Shown piece by piece: positions 1-5,009 of a stretch of 5,009 bases of DNA. The first letter of the stretch is position 1, and each line of letters begins with the position of its first letter. The stretch is taken from contig JAHWJM010000229.1 of the NCBI GenBank assembly GCA_019348435.1, positions 1-5,009 of the forward strand. Reading direction: 5' to 3'. This DNA comes from Actinomycetota bacterium. GTDB taxonomy: Bacteria; Actinomycetota; Thermoleophilia; Solirubrobacterales; Solirubrobacteraceae. The notes beneath the pieces are model-generated. The model ran no database searches, was not told the origin of the DNA, and saw only the letters and a list, made by a program, of their open reading frames with translations. A program made the translations under genes and the position numbers.

Positions 1-1
1 G

Positions 2-670
2 GCGGTGGTGGAGCTGGTGGCCAAGCCCAGCGCCCGGATCACGTACACGACCATCCAGAACTGGTCGCCGAACGTCTACAACCTCGTCACCAAGCGGGCA
101 CGGGCCGAGGCCGAGGCGCACGTGGAGTGGATCGACGGCAACATCGGCAGCCGGCTCACGATGAAGTACCCGGCCGTCTACCTCATGGGGCCGAAGGCGT
201 CGGGCGAGGTCCTGTCCGTCGCCTACGCGGGCCCCGGCCAGCACCAGGACGCGGGGGCGAAGATGGTCCACGCCGCGCCGGAGACCACCTCGAAGATCGT
301 GTCGAAGTCGATCTCGAAGGACGGCGGCCGCACCAGCTACCGCGGCCTCGTCCGGGTCGACGAGGGCGCCCACGGCTGCAAGAGCCACGTGCAGTGCGAC
401 GCCCTGATCCTCGACGAGCACAGCATCTCCGACACCTTCCCCTACATGGAGGTCGGTGCCCGCGACGCGCAGATCGGTCACGAGGCCACCGTCTCGAAGG
501 TCGGCGAGGAGCAGCTCTTCTACCTCATGTCGCACGGCCTCCCCGAGGACGAGGCGGGCAAGCTCATCGTCAACGGCTTCATCGAGCCGATCGTCAAGGA
601 GCTGCCGATGGAGTACGCCGTCGAGATGAACCGGCTCATCGAGCTTCAGATGGAGGGCTCAATTGGCTAG
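2..670 (+). CDS. sufB: SufB, Fe-S cluster assembly scaffold subunit (C-terminal part, 5' end outside window)
   Basis: SufB pairs with SufD and the ATPase SufC in the cytosolic SufBCD complex, where Fe-S clusters are built before transfer to apoproteins. The frame is already open at the left edge, so about 220 residues of a protein usually 470-495 long are present. The sequence shows the SufB beta-helix core and the hallmark C-terminal region, with stretches such as TFPYMEV, GHEATVSK, EEQLFY and IVNGF. The cysteine of VQCDAL (codon 395-397) lies 28 residues before the histidine of GHEAT (479-481) and 29 before its glutamate. By my recollection of the E. coli protein, this matches the spacing of Cys405, His433 and Glu434, so the cluster-building residues appear intact. 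The gene overlaps sufD. sufC is not downstream and presumably lies upstream, outside the window. The true start cannot be seen. Confidence 0.97.
   Translation, partial: AVVELVAKPSARITYTTIQNWSPNVYNLVTKRARAEAEAHVEWIDGNIGSRLTMKYPAVYLMGPKASGEVLSVAYAGPGQHQDAGAKMVHAAPETTSKIVSKSISKDGGRTSYRGLVRVDEGAHGCKSHVQCDALILDEHSISDTFPYMEVGARDAQIGHEATVSKVGEEQLFYLMSHGLPEDEAGKLIVNGFIEPIVKELPMEYAVEMNRLIELQMEGSIG
652..657 (+). promoter_or_regulatory. Ribosome binding site deciding the TTG start of sufD
   Basis: GGAGGG lies inside the last codons of sufB, 5 nt before the TTG at 663. It is the only strong Shine-Dalgarno-like stretch near the start of the sufD frame. It supports TTG as the real start and suggests that sufD is translated by ribosomes finishing sufB. 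Confidence 0.7.
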
Positions 671-1943
671 TCCCGCCACGTCCACGGCGGCCGAGCCGGC
701 TTGGCTGGCGGCGCGCCGCGAGCGTGCCGCCGCCCTCACGGAGTCCCTGCCGATGCCGTCGTTTCGCGGCAAGCCTGGCTGGGAGTTCACGTCGCTGAAG
801 AACCTCGACCTTGACTCGTACCTCACGCCCGAGGCCGAGACCGAGGCCACCGACGTCGACGCCGCCGGGCTGGGCCTGATCGCGCCGCCCGCCGGCGCCC
901 TGCTGCTCGAGCAGGTCGACGACGTGTTCGCCGACCCGCTGGAGCCCGCGCCCGACGGCGCGATCGTCATGTCGCTCTCCGCGGCCGTCGCGCGGCACCC
1001 CGAGCTCGTCGAGCGTCACTTCGGCTCGATCGTCTCGCGGGAGGATCCCTTCGTCGCGCGCAACGAGGCCGGCTGGCAGGGTGGCGCGTTCGTCTACGTC
1101 CCGCGCGGCGTGCACCTGCAGGTGCCGGTCGTCGCGACCGTCGTGCAGTCCCAACCGCAGACCGCGCTGCACTGGCGCACGCTCGTCGTCCTCGAGGAGG
1201 GCGCCCAGGCCGAGGTCTTCGAGCAGTACGTGTCCGCAGCGGATTCCGGCGCCGGTGGCCTGTTCAGCACGGTCACCGAGCTGTCGGTGGGCCAGAACGC
1301 CAGCCTGCGCTACGTCTGCGCGCAGGGCCTCAGCGAGAAGTCGTGGATCTTCGGCTCGCAGCGGGCGGTCGTCGAGCGCGACGGAGCGCTGGACTGGATC
1401 GCGCTGGGCTTCGGCGCCGGCAACGGGCGCGTCGCGATGGATACGCAGCTCGCGGGCCCCGGCTCGGACGCCAAGGTCACCGGCGCCTACGCGACGCACG
1501 GCCGCCAGCACCTCGACTACGCGACCACGCAGGAGCACGCCGCGCCGAACACGACGTCGGACCTCGCGTTCCGCGGGATCCTCGACGGACGCTCGAGCAC
1601 CGTGTGGTCGGGCATGATCAAGGTCGACCCCGGCGCGCAGCAGATCGACGCCTTCCAGGAGTCGCGCAACCTGCTGCTGACGAAGACGGCGCACGCCGAC
1701 TCGATCCCGGGTCTGGAGATCCTCGCCAACGACGTGCGCTGCACGCACGCCGCGGCGATCGCCCAGATCGATCCCGAGCAGCTGTACTACCTGCGGTCGC
1801 GGGGCCTGCCGCTGGAGGATGCCAAGCGCCTGGTCATCGAGGGCTTTCTCGAGGCGACCGTGGAGCGCTTCAAGCCCGGCTTCGTGCGCGAGGCCGTCGC
1901 GGGCGCGCTGGAGCGGCGCCTGGAGGCCGTGCTCGGCGCGTAG
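663..1943 (+). CDS. sufD: SufD, Fe-S cluster assembly protein
   Basis: SufD is the paralogue of SufB that forms the SufB-SufD heterodimer on which SufC acts; it is implicated in iron acquisition and cluster assembly. The 426 residues are a normal SufD length. The N-terminal helical part carries the family pattern near residues 31-45 (PSFRGKPGWEFTSL). A beta-helix core follows from about residue 140, with FVYVPRGV and VVLEEGAQAEVFE. The conserved end runs from about 297 to 400, with NTTSDLAFRGIL, DAFQESRNLLL and LEILANDVRCTH. His362, in the RCTHAAA motif, matches the functionally important His360 of E. coli SufD. The last helices (about 370-425) resemble the SufB C-terminus, as expected for paralogues. 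The TTG start is chosen because a GGAGGG ribosome binding site lies 5 nt upstream and translation gives a typical SufD N-terminus. The start overlaps the sufB stop by 8 nt, which points to translational coupling in one operon. Confidence 0.96.
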   Translation: MASPATSTAAEPAWLAARRERAAALTESLPMPSFRGKPGWEFTSLKNLDLDSYLTPEAETEATDVDAAGLGLIAPPAGALLLEQVDDVFADPLEPAPDGAIVMSLSAAVARHPELVERHFGSIVSREDPFVARNEAGWQGGAFVYVPRGVHLQVPVVATVVQSQPQTALHWRTLVVLEEGAQAEVFEQYVSAADSGAGGLFSTVTELSVGQNASLRYVCAQGLSEKSWIFGSQRAVVERDGALDWIALGFGAGNGRVAMDTQLAGPGSDAKVTGAYATHGRQHLDYATTQEHAAPNTTSDLAFRGILDGRSSTVWSGMIKVDPGAQQIDAFQESRNLLLTKTAHADSIPGLEILANDVRCTHAAAIAQIDPEQLYYLRSRGLPLEDAKRLVIEGFLEATVERFKPGFVREAVAGALERRLEAVLGA

Positions 1944-2011
1944 CCTCGCGGCTCGGCGATCGCTCGCGGGCGCCTGAGGCGGTGAGGTCGGCTGGGCCGG
2001 TGCCTTTCAGG

Positions 2012-2017
2012 TACAAC
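2012..2017 (+). promoter_or_regulatory. Possible -10 element of a leaderless promoter for the M20 peptidase gene
   Basis: TACAAC (consensus TANNNT/TATAAT-like) ends 7 nt before the ATG at 2025, so transcription would begin at or next to the start codon. No good Shine-Dalgarno sequence lies in the 15 nt before the ATG, which fits a leaderless mRNA. No convincing -35 element is visible at 16-18 nt spacing. The 81-nt gap after sufD shows no clear terminator. This is a pattern-based inference. Confidence 0.35.
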
Positions 2018-2024
2018 GACGGCC

Positions 2025-3158
2025 ATGGATCCCTGGATCGCCGAGGCCGCCGCACGGATCGCCGCGCGCGCGCCGCAGGAGCTCGAGCGCCTCGTCGCGG
2101 TGTCGTCGCCGTCGGGCGATGTCGCCGGGGCAGACGAGGCGTTCGCCGTGGCGCAGTCGTTGGCGCCGGAGGGGGTGCGCGTCGAGCGCGCGCCCTGCTC
2201 GTCGATCGACCATGCCGAGGACCTCATCCTGACCCTGCAGGGCAGCGCGCCGAGCGGGCGCATCGTGCTGCTCGGCCACGTCGACACCGTGCACTCGCAT
2301 GCCGACCATCGTGCCCTGGAGGACCACGGCGAGACGCTGGTGGGAGCGGGATCGGTGGACATGAAGGCCGGCGACGTGCTCGCGCTCGGAGTCCTACGAG
2401 AGCTGGCCGAACGGCCCGAGACCTTCCAGGAGGTCGCCCTGCTGCTCGTCTGCGACGAGGAATGGCGCGCCGGCGACTTCGTCCACGCCGCCCGGTTCGC
2501 GGGCTGGGACGCCTGCCTGTGCTTCGAGGGTGGCGAGTTGACCGCGGGCGGCGAGGAGGCGGTCGTCGTGCGCCGCAAGGCCGCGGGCACGCTGCAGGTA
2601 CTCGCGCACGGGCGCAAGGCGCACTCGGGCTCTGCACCCGACACGGGCGCCAACGCGCTGCTGGCGCTGGCGAGCGCCGCGCAGTCGGTCGCCAGCCGCC
2701 ACGACCCGCAGGGATCCGAGCGCCTCACGGCCGTCCCGACGGTCATCAACTGCGGGGAGGCGTTCAACGTCGTCCCCGGCACCGGTGAGCTGCTGTGCGA
2801 CCTGCGCGCCGACGACGTGGACACCTTCGACAGCGTGCTCGCCGCGCTGCCGGCGACCGTCGACGGCGTGCGCCTGGAGCGCGCGCTGCTGCGCCGCTGG
2901 CCGAGCATGGACGCTCGCGCGCAGACGGCGCCGCTGCTGGAGACGGCCGGCGAGCGGCTCGGACGGCCGATCATCGGCGCCTCGCGCGGGGGAGCGAGCG
3001 ACGCCAGCTACATGGCGCCGCACATCCCGATCACGATCGACGGCCTGGGCCCGCGCGGCGGCGGCGCGCATACCGCGGATGAGTACGTCGTCGTCGGCTC
3101 GCTGCGCTCGCGCGCCGAGGTCGCGCTCGCGATCGTGGACGCCGTGTTGTGCGGATAG
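2025..3158 (+). CDS. M20-family zinc metallopeptidase (glutamate carboxypeptidase/ArgE/DapE-like)
   Basis: Predicted cytosolic di-zinc hydrolase that cleaves an amide bond in a small substrate such as an N-acyl amino acid or a dipeptide; the substrate cannot be read from sequence. All family positions are present. The HxD pair is His85 and Asp87 in GHVDTVH. The metal-bridging Asp112 lies in SVDMKAGD. The catalytic base and metal-ligand pair is Glu145-Glu146 in CDEEW, followed by Glu168 in CFEGGE and His349 near the C-terminus in GGAHTADEY. This set matches carboxypeptidase G2, whose fourth ligand is also Glu. Residues of about 183-290 form the inserted dimerisation ('lid') domain, with GRKAHSG and FNVVPGTGELLCDLR. 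The 377 residues are a full-length member with no signal peptide. It follows sufD by 81 nt and is probably separately transcribed; a functional link to Fe-S assembly is not evident. ArgE, DapE and CPG2-like labels cannot be separated here. Confidence 0.92.
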   Translation: MDPWIAEAAARIAARAPQELERLVAVSSPSGDVAGADEAFAVAQSLAPEGVRVERAPCSSIDHAEDLILTLQGSAPSGRIVLLGHVDTVHSHADHRALEDHGETLVGAGSVDMKAGDVLALGVLRELAERPETFQEVALLLVCDEEWRAGDFVHAARFAGWDACLCFEGGELTAGGEEAVVVRRKAAGTLQVLAHGRKAHSGSAPDTGANALLALASAAQSVASRHDPQGSERLTAVPTVINCGEAFNVVPGTGELLCDLRADDVDTFDSVLAALPATVDGVRLERALLRRWPSMDARAQTAPLLETAGERLGRPIIGASRGGASDASYMAPHIPITIDGLGPRGGGAHTADEYVVVGSLRSRAEVALAIVDAVLCG

Positions 3159-3222
3159 ATACAGCCCCGCCGCCGCCTGCAGAAGTTATGACACCGAGCG
3201 TGCATTCGTCGTGAACGTGCGC

Positions 3223-3228
3223 TAGGGT
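3223..3228 (+). promoter_or_regulatory. Possible -10 element for the riboswitch-hydrolase transcript
   Basis: TAGGGT sits just upstream of the riboswitch, placing a transcription start around 3234-3236, shortly before the aptamer begins. The hexamer resembles the TAGGTT at 4289-4294. I see no clear -35 hexamer at the expected spacing. The preceding stretch 3159-3222 holds no gene and no other signal I can support. Confidence 0.35.
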
Positions 3229-3240
3229 TCCGCCGGTCAG

Positions 3241-3386
3241 TGATCAGCCGAACTCGCGCCGTTCTACGGCACGAGGCGGGGGAACCATTTGGGACGTTTG
3301 AGGAAACGTCCCTGGGGCGAATCGCCGTATCGCACGGCGTAGCGCTAGCTCTTTCTGCGCGAGCCCGTCAGCTAACCCCGCAGGCA
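3241..3386 (+). promoter_or_regulatory. ydaO/yuaA-type cyclic di-AMP riboswitch
   Basis: The leader carries the conserved blocks of the c-di-AMP riboswitch (ydaO/yuaA family) in order: GCCGAAC at 3247-3253, GGGGGAACCA at 3278-3287, GGGGCGAATC at 3314-3323, and GAGCCCGTCAGCTAACC with GCAGGC across 3361-3385. Stems between them are readable. CTCG-GCCGT (3253-3262) pairs with ACGGC-CGAG (3266-3275). A perfect 9-bp arm joins 3291-3299 to 3304-3312. CGCCGT (3323-3328) pairs with ACGGCG (3334-3339), and GCGC (3342-3345) pairs with GCGC (3357-3360). P1 appears short, GCC 3247-3249 with GGC 3383-3385. In this family, c-di-AMP binding normally turns expression off. The gene downstream is a secreted cell-wall hydrolase, the classic actinobacterial target. 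Exact boundaries are approximate. Confidence 0.92.
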
Positions 3387-3390
3387 CCCG

Positions 3391-3402
3391 AAGGAGAAGG
3401 GG
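3391..3402 (+). promoter_or_regulatory. Ribosome binding site of the NlpC/P60-like gene, adjoining the riboswitch
   Basis: The purine-rich AAGGAGAAGGGG begins only 5 nt after the riboswitch P1 strand and ends 10 nt before the GTG at 3413. ACCC (3386-3389) could pair with GGGT (3400-3403), placing AAGGAG in the loop; GGG (3400-3402) could alternatively pair with CCC (3408-3410). Such nearness makes control at translation initiation possible, but no mechanism is proven by sequence alone. Confidence 0.65.
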
Positions 3403-3412
3403 TCAAGCCCGC

Positions 3413-4234
3413 GTGAAGCCGCTGTTCCGTATCGCCATGTGCCTTCTGGCCGTTGTGCTGCTCGTACCCGGCCAGGCATCGGCCAAAAAGAAGAGTTGGT
3501 CGTTTGGCGAGCGCACCCTCAAGCAGGGCCATAAGGGCAAGGACGTCAGATCGCTGCAGAGGTACCTGACGCGCGCCGGCATCGAGACCGGTGCCGACGG
3601 CGTCTTCGGCACCGGCACGAAGACCTCGGTGCGCACCTTCGAGCGCGCCCAGCGCCGCAAGGTCGACGGGAAGGTCACCCGCACCGACGCTCGGGTCGTC
3701 AAGGACGTCGCCGTCAACGGCGGCGCGGTCGCATCGGCCTCGACCGGCGGAGCACTGCCGAAGAACACCAAGATGGTCATTCCCAAGCCCGCCGAGCCCC
3801 CGCCGCTCGTGCTGGGCCCGGGCGACACCGCGACCGTCCGCCCCGACGGGCTGGCCGTGGCGCCGGCATCCGCACCGCCGGTCGTCCAGGCGGTCATCGA
3901 GGCCGGCAACAAGATCGCCAAGATGCCGTACATCTACGGCGGCGGCCACGGCAAGTGGGAAGACAGCGGCTATGACTGCTCCGGCTCGGTCTCCTACGCG
4001 CTGCACGGCGGCGGCCTGCTCGACGCCTCGATGCCCTCCGGCGGCTTCGTGAGCTGGGGCGACGCGGGTCCGGGCCAGTGGATCACGATCTACGCCAACG
4101 GGGGCCACATGTACATGGTCGTTGCGGGATTGCGCTTCGACACGAGCGGCCGCGCCAGTGCCGGCACGCGCTGGCAGCCCGCCAGCGGGCGCAGCGGCAA
4201 GGGTTACACCGTCCGCCACCCGCCCGGCCTGTAG
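3413..4234 (+). CDS. Secreted peptidoglycan-binding protein with NlpC/P60-like (C40) endopeptidase domain
   Basis: Predicted exported cell-wall hydrolase of 273 residues, likely cutting peptide stems of peptidoglycan. The N-terminus is a Sec signal peptide: basic start MKPLFR, a hydrophobic core, and likely cleavage after QASA (residue 24). Residues about 33-95 form a PG_binding_1 domain with the signature spacing GHKGKDVRSLQRYL, then DGVFGTGTKTSVRTF. A Pro/Ala-rich linker (about 97-155) leads to the catalytic part: YIYGGGHG (173-180), the nucleophile Cys189 in YDCSGSVSY, and His232 in NGGHMYMVV. The third active-site residue is not obvious. The C-terminus RHPPGL looks complete. GTG is chosen because it yields a full signal peptide and is preceded by a strong ribosome binding site; the ATG at 3437 would remove the basic n-region. 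Expression is very likely governed by the c-di-AMP riboswitch directly upstream. The gene appears monocistronic. Confidence 0.9.
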   Translation: MKPLFRIAMCLLAVVLLVPGQASAKKKSWSFGERTLKQGHKGKDVRSLQRYLTRAGIETGADGVFGTGTKTSVRTFERAQRRKVDGKVTRTDARVVKDVAVNGGAVASASTGGALPKNTKMVIPKPAEPPPLVLGPGDTATVRPDGLAVAPASAPPVVQAVIEAGNKIAKMPYIYGGGHGKWEDSGYDCSGSVSYALHGGGLLDASMPSGGFVSWGDAGPGQWITIYANGGHMYMVVAGLRFDTSGRASAGTRWQPASGRSGKGYTVRHPPGL

Positions 4235-4250
4235 TGATTCGCGGCCCTCG

Positions 4251-4277
4251 CCGCGCCTCAAGCGGCGCTTGGCGCGG
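4251..4277 (+). terminator. Probable transcription terminator hairpin after the hydrolase gene
   Basis: CCGCGCC (4251-4257) pairs perfectly with GGCGCGG (4271-4277), and an inner AAGC (4260-4263) pairs with GCTT (4267-4270) around a 3-nt loop, leaving a 2-nt bulge. It begins 16 nt after the stop codon. No T-tract follows, which is common for GC-rich actinobacterial terminators but weakens the call. Confidence 0.5.
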
Positions 4278-4288
4278 GTTCGGTCGTC

Positions 4289-4294
4289 TAGGTT
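4289..4294 (+). promoter_or_regulatory. Possible -10 element of a leaderless promoter for the beta-propeller gene
   Basis: TAGGTT ends 7 nt before the TTG at 4302, the same spacing as TACAAC before the M20 peptidase ATG. A CTTGGC at 4268-4273 could be a -35 element, but the 15-nt spacer is short and it lies inside the preceding terminator hairpin. The start codon has no strong Shine-Dalgarno sequence. Confidence 0.3.
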
Positions 4295-4301
4295 CAGGCG
4301 C

Positions 4302-4721
4302 TTGCGGTCTTCGCGCACCTGTCTGCTGGCTGCGCTCGCCTGCGTCCTAGCTCCGCTGCCGGCCGCCGAGGCTCGGGTGGCGCTCGTGGCGAGCGGGACT
4401 GCTGAACTGCTGCTGCTCAACGTCACGTCGGACCGCGTCGTCACGCGGCTGGCGCTGCCCGCGCCGAGTACTGCGGTGGCGGTGGACGGTGACGGTGCGC
4501 GCGGGTTCGTCGCGGCCGGCTCGACGGTGGTCGCGATCGACGTCAACGAGCGCACGGAGGTCGCCCGCCGCGCGCTTGGCAGCGCGACGATCGCGGGCCT
4601 CGTCGTGTCGCCCGACGCCCACCGGCTCTATGCGCTCCAGGGACGCCGCCTGCGAATCCTGCGGGCGCGCACGCTGACGCAGATCGGATCGGTCGCTCTC
4701 GGCGGCCGCGGCACGGCGCCG
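4302..4721 (+). CDS. Secreted beta-propeller-like (YVTN/WD-type repeat) protein, truncated at 3' end
   Basis: The frame from this TTG gives a clear signal peptide: basic MRSSR, a hydrophobic stretch CLLAALACVLAPLPA, and likely cleavage after AEA (residue 24). Roughly 40-residue blades follow. Each combines a strand such as LLLLNVTSDRVVTRLALP, VVAIDVNERTEVARRAL or LRILRARTLTQIGSVAL with a recurrent 'VAVDGDGARGFVA' or 'VVSPDAHRLYAL' segment. This is typical of YVTN-type beta-propellers, which are usually extracytoplasmic and of undefined ligand. Full-length proteins normally have about seven blades, whereas only about three are present. After GGRGTAP (about 4721) the frame stays open to the right edge but turns into Ser/Arg/Thr-rich sequence that is plainly antisense to the minus-strand gene. 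I therefore end the genuine coding there. The start is not certain because the ribosome binding site is weak. Confidence 0.6.
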
Positions 4722-5008
4722 TCCCCCTTGAAGTCCAGGACCTCGACGGCGTCGCCGTGCGGGTCCTGGCCGTGGGGCCGCACGAGCAGGTGGTCCTCGC
4801 CGAGGGACCGCAGCGCCTCGCGGATCGCCGCGCCCACGCGCCGTTCGTGCTCGGGGTGCAGGAAGGCGAAGAGCAGGCAGACCGCCACGGCCTCGACCCC
4901 TGCCTCGCCCAGTGCGGCGACGACGTCGCGCACGCTCGCCTCGTCGAGCGGCTCGAGCACCCCCTCGGGCCCCATGCGCTCGCGCACGCAGAAGCGCAGC
5001 TCGCGAGG
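4628..5008 (-). CDS. Hydantoinase/oxoprolinase (HyuA-type) fragment, 5' end beyond window, 3' end disrupted
   Basis: Reading inward from the right edge, the first about 66 residues (5008 down to 4811) match the N-terminal region of ATP-dependent N-methylhydantoinase/5-oxoprolinase A subunits. The pattern is PRELRF-VRERMGPEG, LEPLDEASVR, AGVEAVAVCLLFAFLHPEHE, RRVGAAIREAL. HyuA proteins are about 650-700 residues and open ring amides such as hydantoins or 5-oxoproline using ATP. Codons end almost only in G/C, which supports this strand and frame. The family's usual next motif (SLSSEVLPEFREYER type) is absent. An unrecognised stretch (GEDHLLVRPHGQDPHGDAVE and VLDFKGDG, about 4810-4718) takes its place, also perfectly GC-ending. 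Beyond about 4718 the frame runs antisense through the beta-propeller gene to a TAG at 4628, and that tail is probably not genuine protein. The in-frame GTG at 4987 is internal, not the start. Confidence 0.6.
   Translation of the reverse strand, partial: PRELRFCVRERMGPEGVLEPLDEASVRDVVAALGEAGVEAVAVCLLFAFLHPEHERRVGAAIREALRSLGEDHLLVRPHGQDPHGDAVEVLDFKGDGAVPRPPRATDPICVSVRARRIRRRRPWSA
4700..4735. other. Breakpoint where two truncated genes collide tail to tail
   Basis: Left of here the plus strand encodes a beta-propeller whose blades stop abruptly. Right of here the minus strand encodes a HyuA-like fragment. Neither has its C-terminal portion, no stop codon lies near the meeting point, and no intergenic spacer exists. 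Nothing here resembles an insertion-sequence end. A GCGGCCGC palindrome at 4702-4709 lies within the stretch but is unremarkable at this GC content. Assembly chimera or genomic rearrangement are both possible. Confidence 0.6.
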
Positions 5009-5009
5009 C

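Noticed and set aside
636..1748. Long open frame on the minus strand across sufD
   Set aside because: It is the antisense shadow of sufD, Arg/Ala/Gly-rich with no family resemblance; high GC removes stop codons from antisense frames.
1956..1963. GCGATCGC palindrome after sufD, as a repeat element or operator
   Set aside because: A single copy in the intergenic gap, and the same octamer occurs inside sufD coding sequence; no evidence of function.
1343..2788. Long plus-strand frame bridging sufD and the M20 peptidase
   Set aside because: Its translation is Arg/Gly/Pro-rich nonsense in a shifted frame over two well-recognised genes.
1787..2974. Long minus-strand frame over the M20 gene
   Set aside because: Ser/Arg/Ala-rich composition without motifs, and the plus strand carries a complete set of M20 ligands.
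3291..3312. Perfect 9-bp hairpin read as a terminator or operator
   Set aside because: It sits between conserved riboswitch blocks where the family carries a variable stem, so it is part of the aptamer.
3368..4555. Long minus-strand frame across the hydrolase and propeller genes
   Set aside because: It spans a riboswitch 3' end, an intergenic hairpin and two plus-strand genes, and has no recognisable domain.
4702..4709. GCGGCCGC palindrome near the gene junction, as a ligation or cloning scar
   Set aside because: Such a site is expected by chance in DNA this GC-rich, and alone it is no evidence of a cloning artefact.
4721..5009. Continuation of the propeller frame (+) to the right edge
   Set aside because: It is open but Ser/Arg/Thr-rich and antisense to a minus frame with clear HyuA resemblance and G/C-ending codons.

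Overview
The window is very GC-rich, and every recognisable gene ends its codons almost exclusively in G or C. It uses TTG and GTG starts, encodes a secreted peptidoglycan hydrolase, and places that gene behind an actinobacterial-style c-di-AMP riboswitch. Together this suggests a high-GC actinobacterium. The divergent NlpC/P60 hydrolase, and -10-like hexamers sitting directly in front of start codons, make me favour Thermoleophilia (Solirubrobacter/Conexibacter relatives). That placement is inference, not demonstrated.

Layout, left to right. (1) Positions 2-1943 hold the end of an Fe-S cluster assembly operon: the C-terminal half of SufB, then a complete SufD that starts at TTG and overlaps the sufB stop. 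(2) Positions 2025-3158 hold a complete M20-family zinc metallopeptidase (glutamate carboxypeptidase/ArgE/DapE-like) with all expected metal ligands. No strong ribosome binding site precedes it, and a -10-like hexamer lies 7 nt before its ATG. (3) Positions about 3241-3386 hold a well-conserved ydaO/yuaA (c-di-AMP) riboswitch. It leads into a ribosome binding site and, at 3413-4234, a secreted protein made of a signal peptide, a PG_binding_1 domain and an NlpC/P60-like domain. This is a c-di-AMP-controlled cell-wall hydrolase unit. (4) A GC hairpin at 4251-4277 probably ends that transcript. (5) From 4302 a secreted beta-propeller-like (YVTN-type) protein begins at a TTG codon and reads convincingly for about 140 residues. 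(6) From the right edge, on the minus strand, a fragment of a hydantoinase/oxoprolinase (HyuA-type) gene reads inward.

Features 5 and 6 collide tail to tail near 4720. Each lacks its C-terminal part, and the minus frame loses HyuA resemblance at about 4811, before the collision. This is either a genuine rearrangement or, perhaps more likely if the window is the end of a draft contig, an assembly chimera.

The Suf genes, the peptidase and the hydrolase look like separate transcription units that happen to be neighbours. The one clear regulatory logic is c-di-AMP sensing by RNA controlling cell-wall remodelling. That arrangement is known in Actinobacteria and is not a new system. I see no CRISPR array, tRNA, rRNA, insertion sequence or defence system.
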